Below are positions 10,656-21,157 of a stretch of 64,000 nt of DNA, piece after piece. The DNA comes from Tritrichomonas musculus (taxonomy: Eukaryota; Parabasalia; Tritrichomonadida; Tritrichomonadidae): assembly GCA_039105265.1 (NCBI GenBank), contig JAPFFF010000054.1, forward strand, positions 682,001 through 746,000, read 5' to 3'. The position numbers were made by a program, and so were the translations under genes. Under the pieces are notes generated by a model. It was not told the origin of the DNA. It did not search any database and saw only the letters and a list, made by a program, of their open reading frames with translations. Position 1 is the first letter of the stretch, and every line of letters begins with the position of its first letter.

Positions 10656-12326
10656 ATGAAAGTCTCCTCTCGATCGATTCTTCCTGTAATAGAATATATA
10701 ATGAATATGTTTCACGAGCCTTTCAATTTACCATCAGATAAAAATTATTCAACAATTTCTCTCCTTTTATCACGATTTATAAGCCAACAAATTTCATACG
10801 AAGAATGCTATAAGACTATCGATCAAATAACTCAAGATTGCAAACCACTGAAAAAACTAAAAACTATTCTTGACGTTCCTCCACAACCACTTCCGTCAGA
10901 TTCGGACTCAGACTCGACAATAAATTATTTATCTTTTCAAGACACAAGCCAGGCAAAACACAAAACGGCACCTTTATCGGTTTTATCTACAACAAAGAAA
11001 AAGTGCCAAAATTGGTCAACAGCAGAAGATGACAGATTGATATGCGGAATTATTCGATTTGGTTTCGATAACTGGACTACAATTGCTAATTTTGTTGGAA
11101 ACAATAGGACCAGATCTCAATGCAATCAGAGATGGGCTCGTGGTCTTGATCCTCATATTTCTCGAGATCAATGGACTTCTGAAGAAAGCCAAAAGCTTAT
11201 CAATTTGGTTCAAGTCCATGGCGAAAAGAGTTGGACTCACATTGCATCTGTAATGGGAAATCGGAGTGATATTCAATGTCGTTACCATTTTTACCAATTA
11301 ACAAAAAGAAGCCGTGGATATAGTTTCTCAAATGATGCAAATAACAATTCTTTTCCAAGAGTTTTTAATGGTTCGACAAGGCAATCAACACCTTCTATTA
11401 ACATGCCAAATTACATTCTTCCAATGAACTTTTCAAACAATTATGCAAATAAAAATTCTAATACAAATTCAACAGATCCTCAATCCATGCAACCTAATGG
11501 TAACCAGAATTTCTTTGAGCCACCTCCTTTATCAAGACCCCAAAAACCTTTCTCAAATTCCCAATTATGTCCAAGGATGTCTGCGCCTACTCTGCAAAAA
11601 ATGCCTCAAATTATGACATCTTCTGCTTCAGGAATCAATTTTTCCGAATTTAATAGTATGAACCAACTAAATAATACCAATATGAATAATATAAGTAACA
11701 TGAACAATATGAATTCAATTAGTAATACAAATAGTAATATTAGCAATAATACATCTAATATAAATATGATTAACAATAGCAATATGAACCCTGCTAACAA
11801 CATGACTAATATAAATAACAATAATAATACCATGAACAATTTGAATACATCAAATAGTAATATGAATAATAGCTTAAATGGAAATATAAAATATCCTCCT
11901 TTCTTTCCACAAGCTCAACAAGGACCTCCAATGCCACAGCTGAAAGGATTTCCTCGATTAAATCAATTTAATCAACAACAACAAGTAAAACCAACAACTC
12001 AAGATCCTTTCTTTGATACACACTATCAAACCAACAGTTCAAACGTAGAGAGTAAGAAATACAATTCAGTGAATTATTCAAACAATACTGCTACCATTTC
12101 TGTTTCTAATGAAGATATTTTTAGTGCACCTCCTACTACTTCTAATAATAATAATAATAAAACAGATAATAATTATGAAGAAGATGATATCGATACTGTA
12201 TTTCAATTTGCATCTAAGTATTCAGGAGTCGACGATTTTGTTGATGAAAATGGATCTTGGGCTGTTGATAGATATAAAGGGTATGATGTATCTCGTGAAA
12301 AGTATGAAAATGAATTTATCTTTTAA
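10656..12326 (+). CDS. R2R3 Myb-like DNA-binding protein, Asn-rich
   Basis: A 556-aa Myb transcription-factor-like protein. Two tandem Myb repeats lie at about residues 119-165 (Trp120, Trp140 and Trp160 as spaced aromatic residues; recognition helix RTRSQCNQRWARGL) and 171-218 (Trp173, Trp193 and a Tyr/Phe at the third place; recognition helix RSDIQCRYHF). The pattern is like the compact two-repeat Myb proteins of trichomonads, which bind promoter elements of iron- and stage-regulated genes. The N-terminal 115 residues are helical and end in an acidic SDSDSDS run. The C-terminal half (about 330-500) is dominated by Asn with Met, Ser and Thr, a low-complexity region like those of transcription activators. 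Target genes are unknown. The long upstream gap leaves room for regulatory DNA. Confidence 0.9.
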   Translation: MKVSSRSILPVIEYIMNMFHEPFNLPSDKNYSTISLLLSRFISQQISYEECYKTIDQITQDCKPLKKLKTILDVPPQPLPSDSDSDSTINYLSFQDTSQAKHKTAPLSVLSTTKKKCQNWSTAEDDRLICGIIRFGFDNWTTIANFVGNNRTRSQCNQRWARGLDPHISRDQWTSEESQKLINLVQVHGEKSWTHIASVMGNRSDIQCRYHFYQLTKRSRGYSFSNDANNNSFPRVFNGSTRQSTPSINMPNYILPMNFSNNYANKNSNTNSTDPQSMQPNGNQNFFEPPPLSRPQKPFSNSQLCPRMSAPTLQKMPQIMTSSASGINFSEFNSMNQLNNTNMNNISNMNNMNSISNTNSNISNNTSNINMINNSNMNPANNMTNINNNNNTMNNLNTSNSNMNNSLNGNIKYPPFFPQAQQGPPMPQLKGFPRLNQFNQQQQVKPTTQDPFFDTHYQTNSSNVESKKYNSVNYSNNTATISVSNEDIFSAPPTTSNNNNNKTDNNYEEDDIDTVFQFASKYSGVDDFVDENGSWAVDRYKGYDVSREKYENEFIF

Positions 12327-13082
12327 GATAATCATTTAAAATGTTTTCTTAATTTACGGATTTTATGAAATTCTAGTTTTTGTAATTCGATCATTTATTA
12401 AAAAATTTAAATCACCAGCCTTTTAAGATTAATTACATACATTTAAATAATACCAGTTGTTTGGATTATTGAAATTTGATTTACAAATTTTTGAATGCAT
12501 TTAAGAATTTTTTGAGAAATCAATTGAAAAAAAATCAAAATTCAAATCAATTGATTGAAAAGAACGATTATAATGGATTCATTACAATTATAAGAAATAT
12601 ATTATAAGATAGTCATTCCCTCATTATGTATTGAGTAGTTTTCAACAAAATTATAATTTACTACTTTATCTTAGAAATAGGTAAACTACTAATTATCCTA
12701 TATGCTACATAATTTTTAAAAGTATCAAGATATATCTCAACAAGGGGTTACACAATAATTCCTAATCAAACATAACTATGAATATTTTTTTTTTTTTAAT
12801 GACAGAATTAAATTGATAATGGAAATTGTTTAAAGATCATAGAAATCATTTGTCTAATGGGTAAATATATTTTAAATTGATTTATCTTATTATAATTCCA
12901 TAATTTGCTTCTATATATATAAAAATTGACGATTTAAATAAAAAAATTAAAATCGGATTTATAAATCAGAGAACAGAAAAAGTTATTTATGAAACCATAT
13001 TGCAAAAGAAAAAGTTTCATATATTTCAATTTTTGTATTGAAAAAACGACGTCCTATTTCTTTATTGTTTGCATTTTTCGGA
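12327..13082. other. Intergenic, no gene seen
   Basis: A+T-rich spacer between the Myb gene and the inverted-repeat element. No open frame with coding character, RNA gene or repeat is visible. Confidence 0.5.
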
Positions 13083-13822
13083 TTAAGGACGTGGTAGGAC
13101 CAAATATAATCTCATTTTTGTAGGTAAAATATTTTATCAATTAAATTGCATTAACATTTAAACATATAATACTATTTTACCAATAATTTCAATAATTATC
13201 TCAGAAGACAATTTGCTGTCATTCAATTTTTATGATATCGGACCTGTTGAAGTATGAATTAAATGACTTAAAAAAATACTCAATAGGAAATATTCATCAA
13301 AAGATTAATTTTGATATATTAATAGTTCAATTGCTACATTTTTGAATTCGCATACTTCTATTCATTTGAAAGTTATGAATTTGGCTCAAACCACTTTTTT
13401 TATCGCCTCATTAAAATTGAATTTTAAGGTATGCAATAAATAATATTATAGTAAACTTACAAATATCCCAAAATTAAACTCTATTTAAGAAAAAAATATA
13501 AAAAATATTGATGATCATTAAAATTTTTTTCAAATTATGTAATTTTGGTCAATATGAAAAGTGAGCAAGCAGGTATATATTTAATAAAAACCATTTATTT
13601 TTTGATTAATAAAGTCGTTCTGATGTTCTATTCATTTTAATTTCATTTTTAATTTGGATGTTTTTCTTTCATATACATAGGGGATCTCATTTATTATTGA
13701 TTTATTTTAATAAATATCAAATATATAATATAATAATATATTTTAGAATTACAATAACAAATTATTTACGGAGATATTTACTCAAAAAATTCAAATTATA
13801 TTTGGTCCTACCACGTCCTTAA
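13083..13822. mobile_element. MITE-like element with 28-bp perfect terminal inverted repeats
   Basis: Bases 13083-13110 (TTAAGGACGTGGTAGGACC followed by AAATATAAT) are repeated exactly as the reverse complement at 13795-13822. The inverted match stops at both edges, so the unit is about 740 bp. The interior is A+T-rich and has no transposase frame, so this is a non-autonomous DNA transposon. Both ends carry TTAA at the outer edge. This fits either a TTAA target duplication (piggyBac style) with 24-bp inverted repeats starting GGACGTGG, or a TA duplication (Tc1/mariner style) with repeats starting AGGACGTGG. The sequence alone does not decide. A perfect match over 28 bases argues for a fairly young insertion. 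Confidence 0.8.
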
Positions 13823-14078
13823 AATGGTTTCAAAACCCAATTAAAATGTTAATATACATATATGTATATTAATAACAATGTTATATTATCATTTTTTCGA
13901 TTCATGTTTTTGAGGCATTCTTTACATTCAATGTACTTTGTATTGATGGAAAAAAATTAAAAATAATTTTGTTTTCAAAATTGAATGAAATATCTGATAA
14001 ATGACAGAATTATTTTACAATTTTTGATAATATTTTATCATTGATATTCAAAACTAAAAATTTATTATCATTTCTTAA
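13823..14078. promoter_or_regulatory. Upstream region of the DUF3447 gene with candidate initiator
   Basis: A short spacer after the MITE. TCATTTC at 14068-14074 lies five bases before the ATG and fits the trichomonad initiator TCA-Y-T/A; an earlier TATCATTGA lies near 14036-14044. The MITE edge is about 256 bp from the start codon, so it could supply upstream sequence to this gene. Confidence 0.4.
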
Positions 14079-16043
14079 ATGGATACTGAAGAAGAAATTC
14101 ATTTCGAATCGACATCATTAGATTATGCTCAACAACTTGCCGATATTCAAGAAGATCTTCTTGGAATTGAGCCAGATCAAATAGATGATTATGTTACAGA
14201 TATAATAGAATCACCGTTAATGGAAAAAGAGAATCGTATCAACTATCTTACTAATGCTTTTGTACAAACTGCAAAAAACAGACCGAAAAACATTGAAAAT
14301 CTCGCTCTCTTGACAAGACGATTAGTTGATAAATTATATGAAACATCAGATGAAAAAGGCAATTTATTCTTTACATCTCTCTTATCGCATCTTAGAAATC
14401 CATTCGATCTCGGGGATTCTGGATGCTTTTTTTATAGACAGCTTATAGTTAACGAAGTAATGTCAATTGCTGACATTTTTAATGAGATAGATTCAATTGA
14501 AATTAATCAAAAAATTGTAGATAAAGTTTCATTTGAGCCAAAAAAGAACTTAAGATTCGATTGGCAAAGACAACAACAACGTAAGCAACAAGTTGGATTA
14601 GAAGAAGAAGATGAAAATTATGAACTTTATAAAGTTTTTGGATACATTGATAGCTCTAGCTGCCTTTTAGTTGATAAAGTTGAGACAACTGAACAAATCC
14701 TGATAAAATCAGGCTTAATGAGATGGTTAGCAGATTATTTTTATACCGAATTTCCAGGGACTGTTTCACAGTATTTGAAAAGCTTTGTAATATCTTTTCC
14801 ATATCAAATTGATGAGTACAGAAAAGAAGCTAATGAAGGTATGAACAACAATAATTTATGCGTTATTATTCGAAATGATGATATTGATACATTTAAACAA
14901 ATTGCAGTGAATACCATTAATTTTGATTTAAATCAAAAAATAAAGCGATATAAATTCGAAAGGAATCCGGAAATGAATAAAACAACTTTAATTGAATATG
15001 CGATATACTATAATTCAATGAAAATCTTCAAATACTTGTTCTTAAATATAGAAAAAGACGATCTTCTTAATAAAAATCCAAACATTGAACAAAAAGCAAT
15101 CATTGGAAATAACATTGAATGTGTAAGGTTATTAGATCAATCAAACTTCATTACAAAAGAGTCTCTCTTTTATTCAATTAAATCATTCGAAACTGACATA
15201 TTCATTTGGCTTTATCAAAATAAGTATCCTAATGGCTATTTCAAGAAAAGTTCAAATAAATCAATTACAAGCCAAATTTTTGATTATTGTATAAAATATG
15301 GAAATATGCAGATTCTTCTCTTTTTGCTTGTTGATGAAGATTTCGATATCAATTTCAAAGATACAAATGGAAATACATTACTTTATACTTGTGCTAAGTA
15401 TGATAAACGATTGATTGCACGATTTTTAATGTTGAATGACAAATTTAAGATGACAATCTCCAATTTCTTACAGATAATATACGCTTCTATTGAATTCAAC
15501 CATCCAAAAATTTTCTCTTCTTTCCTTAAAGTCAATGGTTCTTTAATCCAACCATATTATTCTTCAATTATGTCATGTATATATAAAAATAATTCAACAG
15601 AATGTTTTGAGGCTGCAATTAAAATTATCCCTCAAAATGCCATTAGAAATGACTTTTATTTAGTAGACTTTTTGATCACTAATTATACAAGCGAAATGAT
15701 ATATAGATTTTTGAAAGAATTTCCCAAAAGTTCCTTATTTTATAATTTAGATGTTTTAAAACAATTATACAAAAGAAATGATTGCCAAACTTTCATATTT
15801 ATTATAGATAAGGCTTTCCATAATCGCGAAACAGTTCTCAAGTTTTCAATCAATATAGAAAATCTTATTTCAAGAAAAGATACTCTTTTAGAAGTTCTTA
15901 AAGGATTTGATATTCCTCATTACTATATTGCAGATAAAATACAAAAAGATTCTTTCGAATTAATGATAGGCGAAATAACAGGAAATGTCTGTGTACAATT
16001 TTTTAGAAACCAAAAACCTAAACTTCCAGAATTAAAAATATAG
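14079..16043 (+). CDS. Ankyrin/DUF3447-type protein
   Basis: A 654-aa protein of the type found in hundreds of copies in trichomonads. The N-terminal half (about 1-250) is helical with a basic, Gln-rich patch near 165-175. From about residue 270 there are ankyrin-like helical pairs of the DUF3447 kind (LIEYAIYYNSMKIFKYLF, then NTLLYTCAKYDKRLIARFL near 430). Ankyrin stacks bind other proteins; no enzyme motif is seen. The start is favoured by the candidate initiator five bases upstream. The frame is complete and ends cleanly, so the gene looks intact. Its partner and role are unknown. Confidence 0.7.
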   Translation: MDTEEEIHFESTSLDYAQQLADIQEDLLGIEPDQIDDYVTDIIESPLMEKENRINYLTNAFVQTAKNRPKNIENLALLTRRLVDKLYETSDEKGNLFFTSLLSHLRNPFDLGDSGCFFYRQLIVNEVMSIADIFNEIDSIEINQKIVDKVSFEPKKNLRFDWQRQQQRKQQVGLEEEDENYELYKVFGYIDSSSCLLVDKVETTEQILIKSGLMRWLADYFYTEFPGTVSQYLKSFVISFPYQIDEYRKEANEGMNNNNLCVIIRNDDIDTFKQIAVNTINFDLNQKIKRYKFERNPEMNKTTLIEYAIYYNSMKIFKYLFLNIEKDDLLNKNPNIEQKAIIGNNIECVRLLDQSNFITKESLFYSIKSFETDIFIWLYQNKYPNGYFKKSSNKSITSQIFDYCIKYGNMQILLFLLVDEDFDINFKDTNGNTLLYTCAKYDKRLIARFLMLNDKFKMTISNFLQIIYASIEFNHPKIFSSFLKVNGSLIQPYYSSIMSCIYKNNSTECFEAAIKIIPQNAIRNDFYLVDFLITNYTSEMIYRFLKEFPKSSLFYNLDVLKQLYKRNDCQTFIFIIDKAFHNRETVLKFSINIENLISRKDTLLEVLKGFDIPHYYIADKIQKDSFELMIGEITGNVCVQFFRNQKPKLPELKI

Positions 16044-16427
16044 TAACTAACATCTTATTTGATTTATCTGATAGCTTAAAACTTTTTATTTAAGTGATAG
16101 TATTAATTTTTTTTTTTTTTTTATATTAGATGACTGAAGAAATATTTACCCATCTAAAAATTATTCATTAATTTAATAAAAACATTATATTAGACTGTGA
16201 TTATTCAATGAAGCCATTGGACTACCACAGATTACGAATTTACAAATAATTATTTGAATAAAAAAAAACTATATTTTACGCTTCATTATTTAATTCGACT
16301 TAATCAAAATGAAAACTCTTTATTGTATGAAATATAGAATAATGTATTAGAAAAATTAATTATTTTTATTTCACATCATCGAAAATGTAATTATCCTTTT
16401 AACTAATAAGGAGAAATAGAAATGAAA
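16044..16427. other. Intergenic, convergent 3' flanks
   Basis: A+T-rich spacer between the 3' ends of the DUF3447 gene and the small leftward gene. It includes a 15-base T run near 16110. Nothing else is seen. Confidence 0.5.
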
Positions 16428-16607
16428 TTATGTCATTGGACCAGAAATAAATACTTCAAAAGGCCCCATATCAAGAGGATCATTAATCTTTTCATCGTTT
16501 TCCAATCTTTCAGTACTTTCTTCTTCGAAACTTGCCCAATAAACTAATTGGCTTGGCTGGCACGAATCCTGACCAGTGTCTAGGTAGCCTATCAATGGTC
16601 TTTCCAT
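16428..16607 (-). CDS. Small protein, 59 aa, function unknown
   Basis: A leftward frame from the ATG at 16607 to a TAA at 16428-16430. The 59 residues are acidic and start MERPLIGYLDTGQDSCQPSQ; the middle contains LVYWASFEEESTERL and the end is FEVFISGPMT. Reasons to believe it: it is much less A+T-rich than its surroundings, its composition is mixed and hydrophilic rather than the Lys/Asn/Ile/Phe strings of random A+T-rich frames, and a TCAT-plus-T-run stretch lies just upstream of the ATG. No domain is recognised and there is no signal peptide or membrane span. It could also be one exon of a longer gene, or the remains of one. Confidence 0.5.
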   Translation of the reverse strand: MERPLIGYLDTGQDSCQPSQLVYWASFEEESTERLENDEKINDPLDMGPFEVFISGPMT

Positions 16608-17563
16608 TGAAAAAAATGATATGAAATAATGGCAAATTATATAATTTATTCAAAAAGTGAATAGTCAAATAAAAATTATTCCATAAATAACGATATTAGA
16701 GTCATTTTGACCTAACACACATTAAATAATTGAACTTTTTTGAATACCAAAAATGGTTTCTCAGAGCCACCCTATGACGGGTAATGTAAAAAGCTTCTCC
16801 TGATTTTTTTTTGAATGGTTGAACCATTTATTACAATATAAATAAAAACTATTTTTTTAGGATTTTTCAAAATATTAACTTTTTGCTGAAAAAAACATAG
16901 ATCAATATTGGCAAATGATTTTTACTGTTTTTTTAACAAAAAAAAAAATACTTATTCATTATTCCAAAGAGAGTTTTATAAATGAAAATCTATGAACTAT
17001 TTTTGTTCTTCCAAAAGAGAATATTTATGAGTAAAAAAGTAACATTCATTATATTTAATTGTATCAAATATTAATAATTTGTCAAATTGTTTTTCTAGGT
17101 GATTAAGTTTAAGCATTTACTTTTTAAATCAAATATGATATATTTTCATGAATGTAATATATAAAATTCCTCAAATTTCTCAATTATTACGTATTTTGGC
17201 TTTTCTTTGAAGAAACCATAAAATAAATGAATTATTTACATATTAGGTTGATAGAACATCTTTAAATCATTGATAATTATTCTCTTTTTTCATAATATTA
17301 CCTAAAACCCATCATTATTTTTGAAATTTTTATATCACATTACATGGGACCCGACGATCAAGTTTTGTTAATGTTTCATTTACTCTTGAGCTGTAAAAAA
17401 AAAAACTTGGAATGTTTTCCCAGATTTTAATTCGAGATATAAATATCTAAAAAATACTCATTTTTACATACTGATGCTTTTTAAATAATAATTTTAAAAC
17501 TATAGTGAAATTGGAATATAACATTTTATTCAAGATTTAAAAAACATACAAAAATCATACAAG
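16608..17563. other. Intergenic, no gene seen
   Basis: Nearly 1 kb of A+T-rich DNA between two leftward genes. It should hold the promoter of the 59-codon gene and the 3' end of the IRE1-like gene. Short less A+T-rich spots near 16755-16790 and 17340-17360 do not form a frame or RNA I recognise. Confidence 0.5.
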
Positions 17564-19630
17564 TTAATTCGTATCAACAAATTTTTCATATTTGTCAATA
17601 AAGTAGTAAGTGTAAAGAAACAGGTTTGGATAAAGTTTGTGGAAGTACGTGAAGTACGTGTCTTGGTCAGCAAAAATAGACATTATTGGGTCGTCATCAG
17701 GTAGCTTCAATGGGTGTACGTATTTATTTCTAATGAACCTAACCAAATCCACAATGGAATGTTCAGAATAGTCTGTATTTTTCAGGGCATCTTTGACGAG
17801 TTTAAGATCAACAGTTCTCATCCAGTTTGATCCAATAACTTGTTCGTAGTTCTCATCAAATAAAGATTGTAATTTTCTATCATTGGCGGCAGGTGACATA
17901 AGGAAGTCTGAGGCATGCATAAAAATGTTCATTTTCTGAAGGCCTGATAAAAAGAGAGGATGATTTAAAACTTCTTGGGGTGTCGGTCTTTCTTCGGGAT
18001 CATCAATCATCATTTCATATAAAAGATCGGCTAATAACGGATATTCACCGTTCTGGTTAAATTTCTCTGCATAGTCAGATTCGTTTACTATATTATTTAC
18101 AATGGTTGCAATGGAAAGAATATCATTTGCTCGATCAATGATTTGATCACTTTTACGCATGGTTCTCTCGTAGCCACCAAATAGTGGGTCATTGTTGTTA
18201 TCAACAAAAACATTATCTTTCGATATCGATCCATGAACAAGTCCATTCTGGAATAAACTCTGTAGGCAACGCATGGCTGTTTGAATGAAGGTTTTTGGAT
18301 CAAAGTTGTTGCTGTGAAAGTCATATGCGACAAGAGGCTGGAAGAGTAATGTTTTAACTCCATTTCCTTCGCTATGAATAGCTTTAATTGTTGGTAAACC
18401 AAATATACTATACTTTTTAATAAGGTCTACATCAATATTTTTAGCACGAACGATACTGCAGCGTTCATCACCCAAGTATCCAATACTGGGATCATTTGGA
18501 TCTATTGTTATTTGCATTGAGTATTTAAGTTTATTCATCAAGTATTCAATTGTTCTTAAACCGATATAAAATATAAATAAAGTAGCTGAAATTATTAAAT
18601 ATGATGGCTGTAATCGATTTTTGTAAAAATTAATAGCAGCACCTGGGTCTGTCATAACGTTTGCAATACGGTTAATATCAGCTTGTGGTATAAGCGATTT
18701 AAAATATATGAATGGATTCATTTCATGCTGACCTTCAACAAGAGAGTAACGATTATTATCCTCACCTTTCTTACCATTAATCATGGGCATGTCATCAATA
18801 AGAAGACCACTATTTTCAACAGTAGTTAATGGCCCAGATGGCACGGCGACTGGCGCACCGTTTGAATTTAATAAAAATAAGTCATCTACGCCAAGTGGTA
18901 CACCATCGCGTTCTGTAATAAATTCAAAGGGACCATTTGAATCAAATACAATTGTAGGGGTACCTGTTACTGAAAATTGATAAACCGTATCATTAACTTT
19001 GAGATTCACACCTCCCGAAAATGTGGTAGTGACTGAAATAGTATTTTTATTTTGAAGATATCGTAAATCTTTATTGCTAGGCTTCACAGAAAATTCTGAA
19101 TATCTAATTACTTCTGATATTTCACCATTAATGTTTAATGAATAATCAATCCTAACAAGAGTAGTTTTATCACCATCAATTGATTGAACAGGAATTGAGG
19201 CGTTTGATTTGATTGTAGAAGAGATTAAACCATCACGATCAACAAAATAGATCGAAGTAGATTTACCAGAAGTGAAAATTTGTCCTGTTTCAGCGATGAA
19301 TGGAGCAAGAAAAACAAGATCTCTAATTGGAATCGGAAAACGACGATAACCATATTTTGGTGAAAAAGAAACAAGAAAACCATCTATGGATGGAAAAAAA
19401 GTTGTGGTGCTTTGGTACTTTGAGTCGAAAATAGGACCTCCTGTACTCACACTCCAAACAACTTCACCAGTGATGACATCAACTCGATGAATAAAACCAT
19501 CATCAGTACCAATATAAATGTAATTTTCATTTGTTGTTGTACTCCACTTTGATGTAATACCTTGAGCTACAAGTTCTGAGTTTTGACAAATAGAGAGAAA
19601 AGGGAAAGCCAAAATAAATAGAGATAGCAT
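17564..19630 (-). CDS. IRE1: IRE1-like ER stress sensor with degenerate kinase and intact-looking KEN RNase
   Basis: A 688-aa type I membrane protein when started at 19630. IRE1 senses unfolded protein in the ER lumen and its cytosolic kinase-RNase cuts RNA. Order of parts: signal peptide MLSLFILAFPFLSICQ; luminal beta-rich domain with YIGTDDGFIHRVDVITGEVVW, as in IRE1/PERK; one membrane span at about 342-362; a kinase-fold region; and a C-terminal KEN domain. In the KEN domain Arg634, Asn635 and His639 (RNKYVH) match the RNase residues of yeast IRE1 (RNKYHH). The kinase motifs are lost: HRD is HGS (466-468), the following Lys is Ser470, DFG reads LFG (483-485), and the activation segment is very short. 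An upstream in-frame ATG at 19762 would add 44 residues ahead of the signal peptide and is less likely; a TCATA initiator-like motif lies between the two. PERK is excluded by the KEN domain. Confidence 0.85.
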   Translation of the reverse strand: MLSLFILAFPFLSICQNSELVAQGITSKWSTTTNENYIYIGTDDGFIHRVDVITGEVVWSVSTGGPIFDSKYQSTTTFFPSIDGFLVSFSPKYGYRRFPIPIRDLVFLAPFIAETGQIFTSGKSTSIYFVDRDGLISSTIKSNASIPVQSIDGDKTTLVRIDYSLNINGEISEVIRYSEFSVKPSNKDLRYLQNKNTISVTTTFSGGVNLKVNDTVYQFSVTGTPTIVFDSNGPFEFITERDGVPLGVDDLFLLNSNGAPVAVPSGPLTTVENSGLLIDDMPMINGKKGEDNNRYSLVEGQHEMNPFIYFKSLIPQADINRIANVMTDPGAAINFYKNRLQPSYLIISATLFIFYIGLRTIEYLMNKLKYSMQITIDPNDPSIGYLGDERCSIVRAKNIDVDLIKKYSIFGLPTIKAIHSEGNGVKTLLFQPLVAYDFHSNNFDPKTFIQTAMRCLQSLFQNGLVHGSISKDNVFVDNNNDPLFGGYERTMRKSDQIIDRANDILSIATIVNNIVNESDYAEKFNQNGEYPLLADLLYEMMIDDPEERPTPQEVLNHPLFLSGLQKMNIFMHASDFLMSPAANDRKLQSLFDENYEQVIGSNWMRTVDLKLVKDALKNTDYSEHSIVDLVRFIRNKYVHPLKLPDDDPIMSIFADQDTYFTYFHKLYPNLFLYTYYFIDKYEKFVDTN

Positions 19631-21157
19631 ATTAATATCTTGAATTTTATAAATTCTGTTTATGAGACCAAATAAGAATTGGTTTTCAAAAAACAAATTT
19701 TTGTTCAATTGGTTTAACTTTTTATACTCACAAAAATTTATTTTCCTTTCAATTGAATGCATTCAAAGAAACCAAATATTCATTCAATTTCATTTTTTAT
19801 TTCAAAAGAATTATTGAATAATAAAATATATTAATAACTTGCTTATTATTTTTTATCTAATATATAAACATATTTAAATCATTACATATAAATGAAGAGT
19901 TTACAAATACATATAATAAATGATTTTTAGAAAAACAGGATATTATTTTATGATAGAAAAATGAATATGTTTTAATTTGGAGTTGCAGTCCACTTTTAAT
20001 TTCTTTTATAAATATGAAATGGGCTACAATAACTTCTTTTTTATTTCTTTTCTAAAAGTGATAAAAAAAAAAAAAAATTGACATTTAAACAAAATAATAA
20101 TAAATATAAAAATATGAACTATCACTTTAATCAAAAGTAAAAAGGTTTTTTAATTTTGCATCACAATAAAAAATTTTCGCTATTGCAATTCATAAAGAAC
20201 GTTTATTATTTATTGAAGTTATTAAATCTATATCTTTTTTATCTCCAAAATAAATTCGTAAATTCAATAATTTTTTAATCAAATTAATAAATATACTATC
20301 TAATATAATCAGAAAATCTAAAAACAAATAACTAACAAAAGATAATGATGAAAATGCCGATCATTTTTTCGATAGATTCCAAAATGCAGATTTTTCGGAA
20401 AATTTACATTCAATTTTTTTTCAATTGAAAAAAGTACAAAATTTTGGAAAATCTCATTCAATTTTTTTCCCCCGACGGTTTAATAGAAAATGGCATGAGG
20501 ATAAAAAAAATAAAAAAGTTACTTAAAAACCTGATTATTTTTATTAAAACTTTAAAAATACCTTTTTTTGTGACGGAACACTATTAGGATAAACTTAATT
20601 ATCAGAATAGTATAAATTTGTTCATTTTTGTCTAATAAATGATAGAGCTAGTATTAATAAAATTATTCCGCCATGAAAATAGAGTAAAACTAAAAAGGAT
20701 TTCATCAATATTCAGGGTAAAAAAGGAAATATGCATAGTGAAAAACTTTAATATAAGAAGAATACATGGATCAAATGCATTAATGCCATCATTAAAATCA
20801 TACTCGTAAACATTTTTTGGAATATAATTAAGTAAAATGTTATATAAAAAGTTGAAATATTCTTAAGTCTGTAAAAAAAACGTAAAATCCAAGATCGTCA
20901 TTACTTATGGCTTATGGGAAAAAACGCTTGTCTTTATAGTTGCTTGGTAAGCCGAAGAGTGATTAATATTCGCCAAAGAAAACAAATATGAGTGTGGCCA
21001 CAACCGTAAAAATAACATTAAAATATTTGACCTTAACGTTTTTTCTAAAAAATCTGCATTTGAAGATCTATCATTTTTTCCTTCGAATTTTGAAAAAAAG
21101 AATAAATCTCTTAAAATTTGTGAATGAGTTCAGAAATGGAAAAAATAAAAATTTAAA
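19631..21157. other. Divergent intergenic region, 1.5 kb
   Basis: This lies between the IRE1-like gene (leftward) and the 1206-aa gene (rightward) and must contain both promoters. It is A+T-rich with several runs of A and T. An open frame from 20988 runs into the next gene in another phase and is not convincing. No RNA gene is recognised. Confidence 0.5.

Noticed and set aside
19631-19762. An N-terminal extension of 44 residues on the IRE1-like protein
   Set aside because: It would bury the signal peptide inside the chain. Starting at 19630 places the signal peptide at the N-terminus, and an initiator-like motif lies between the two ATG codons.
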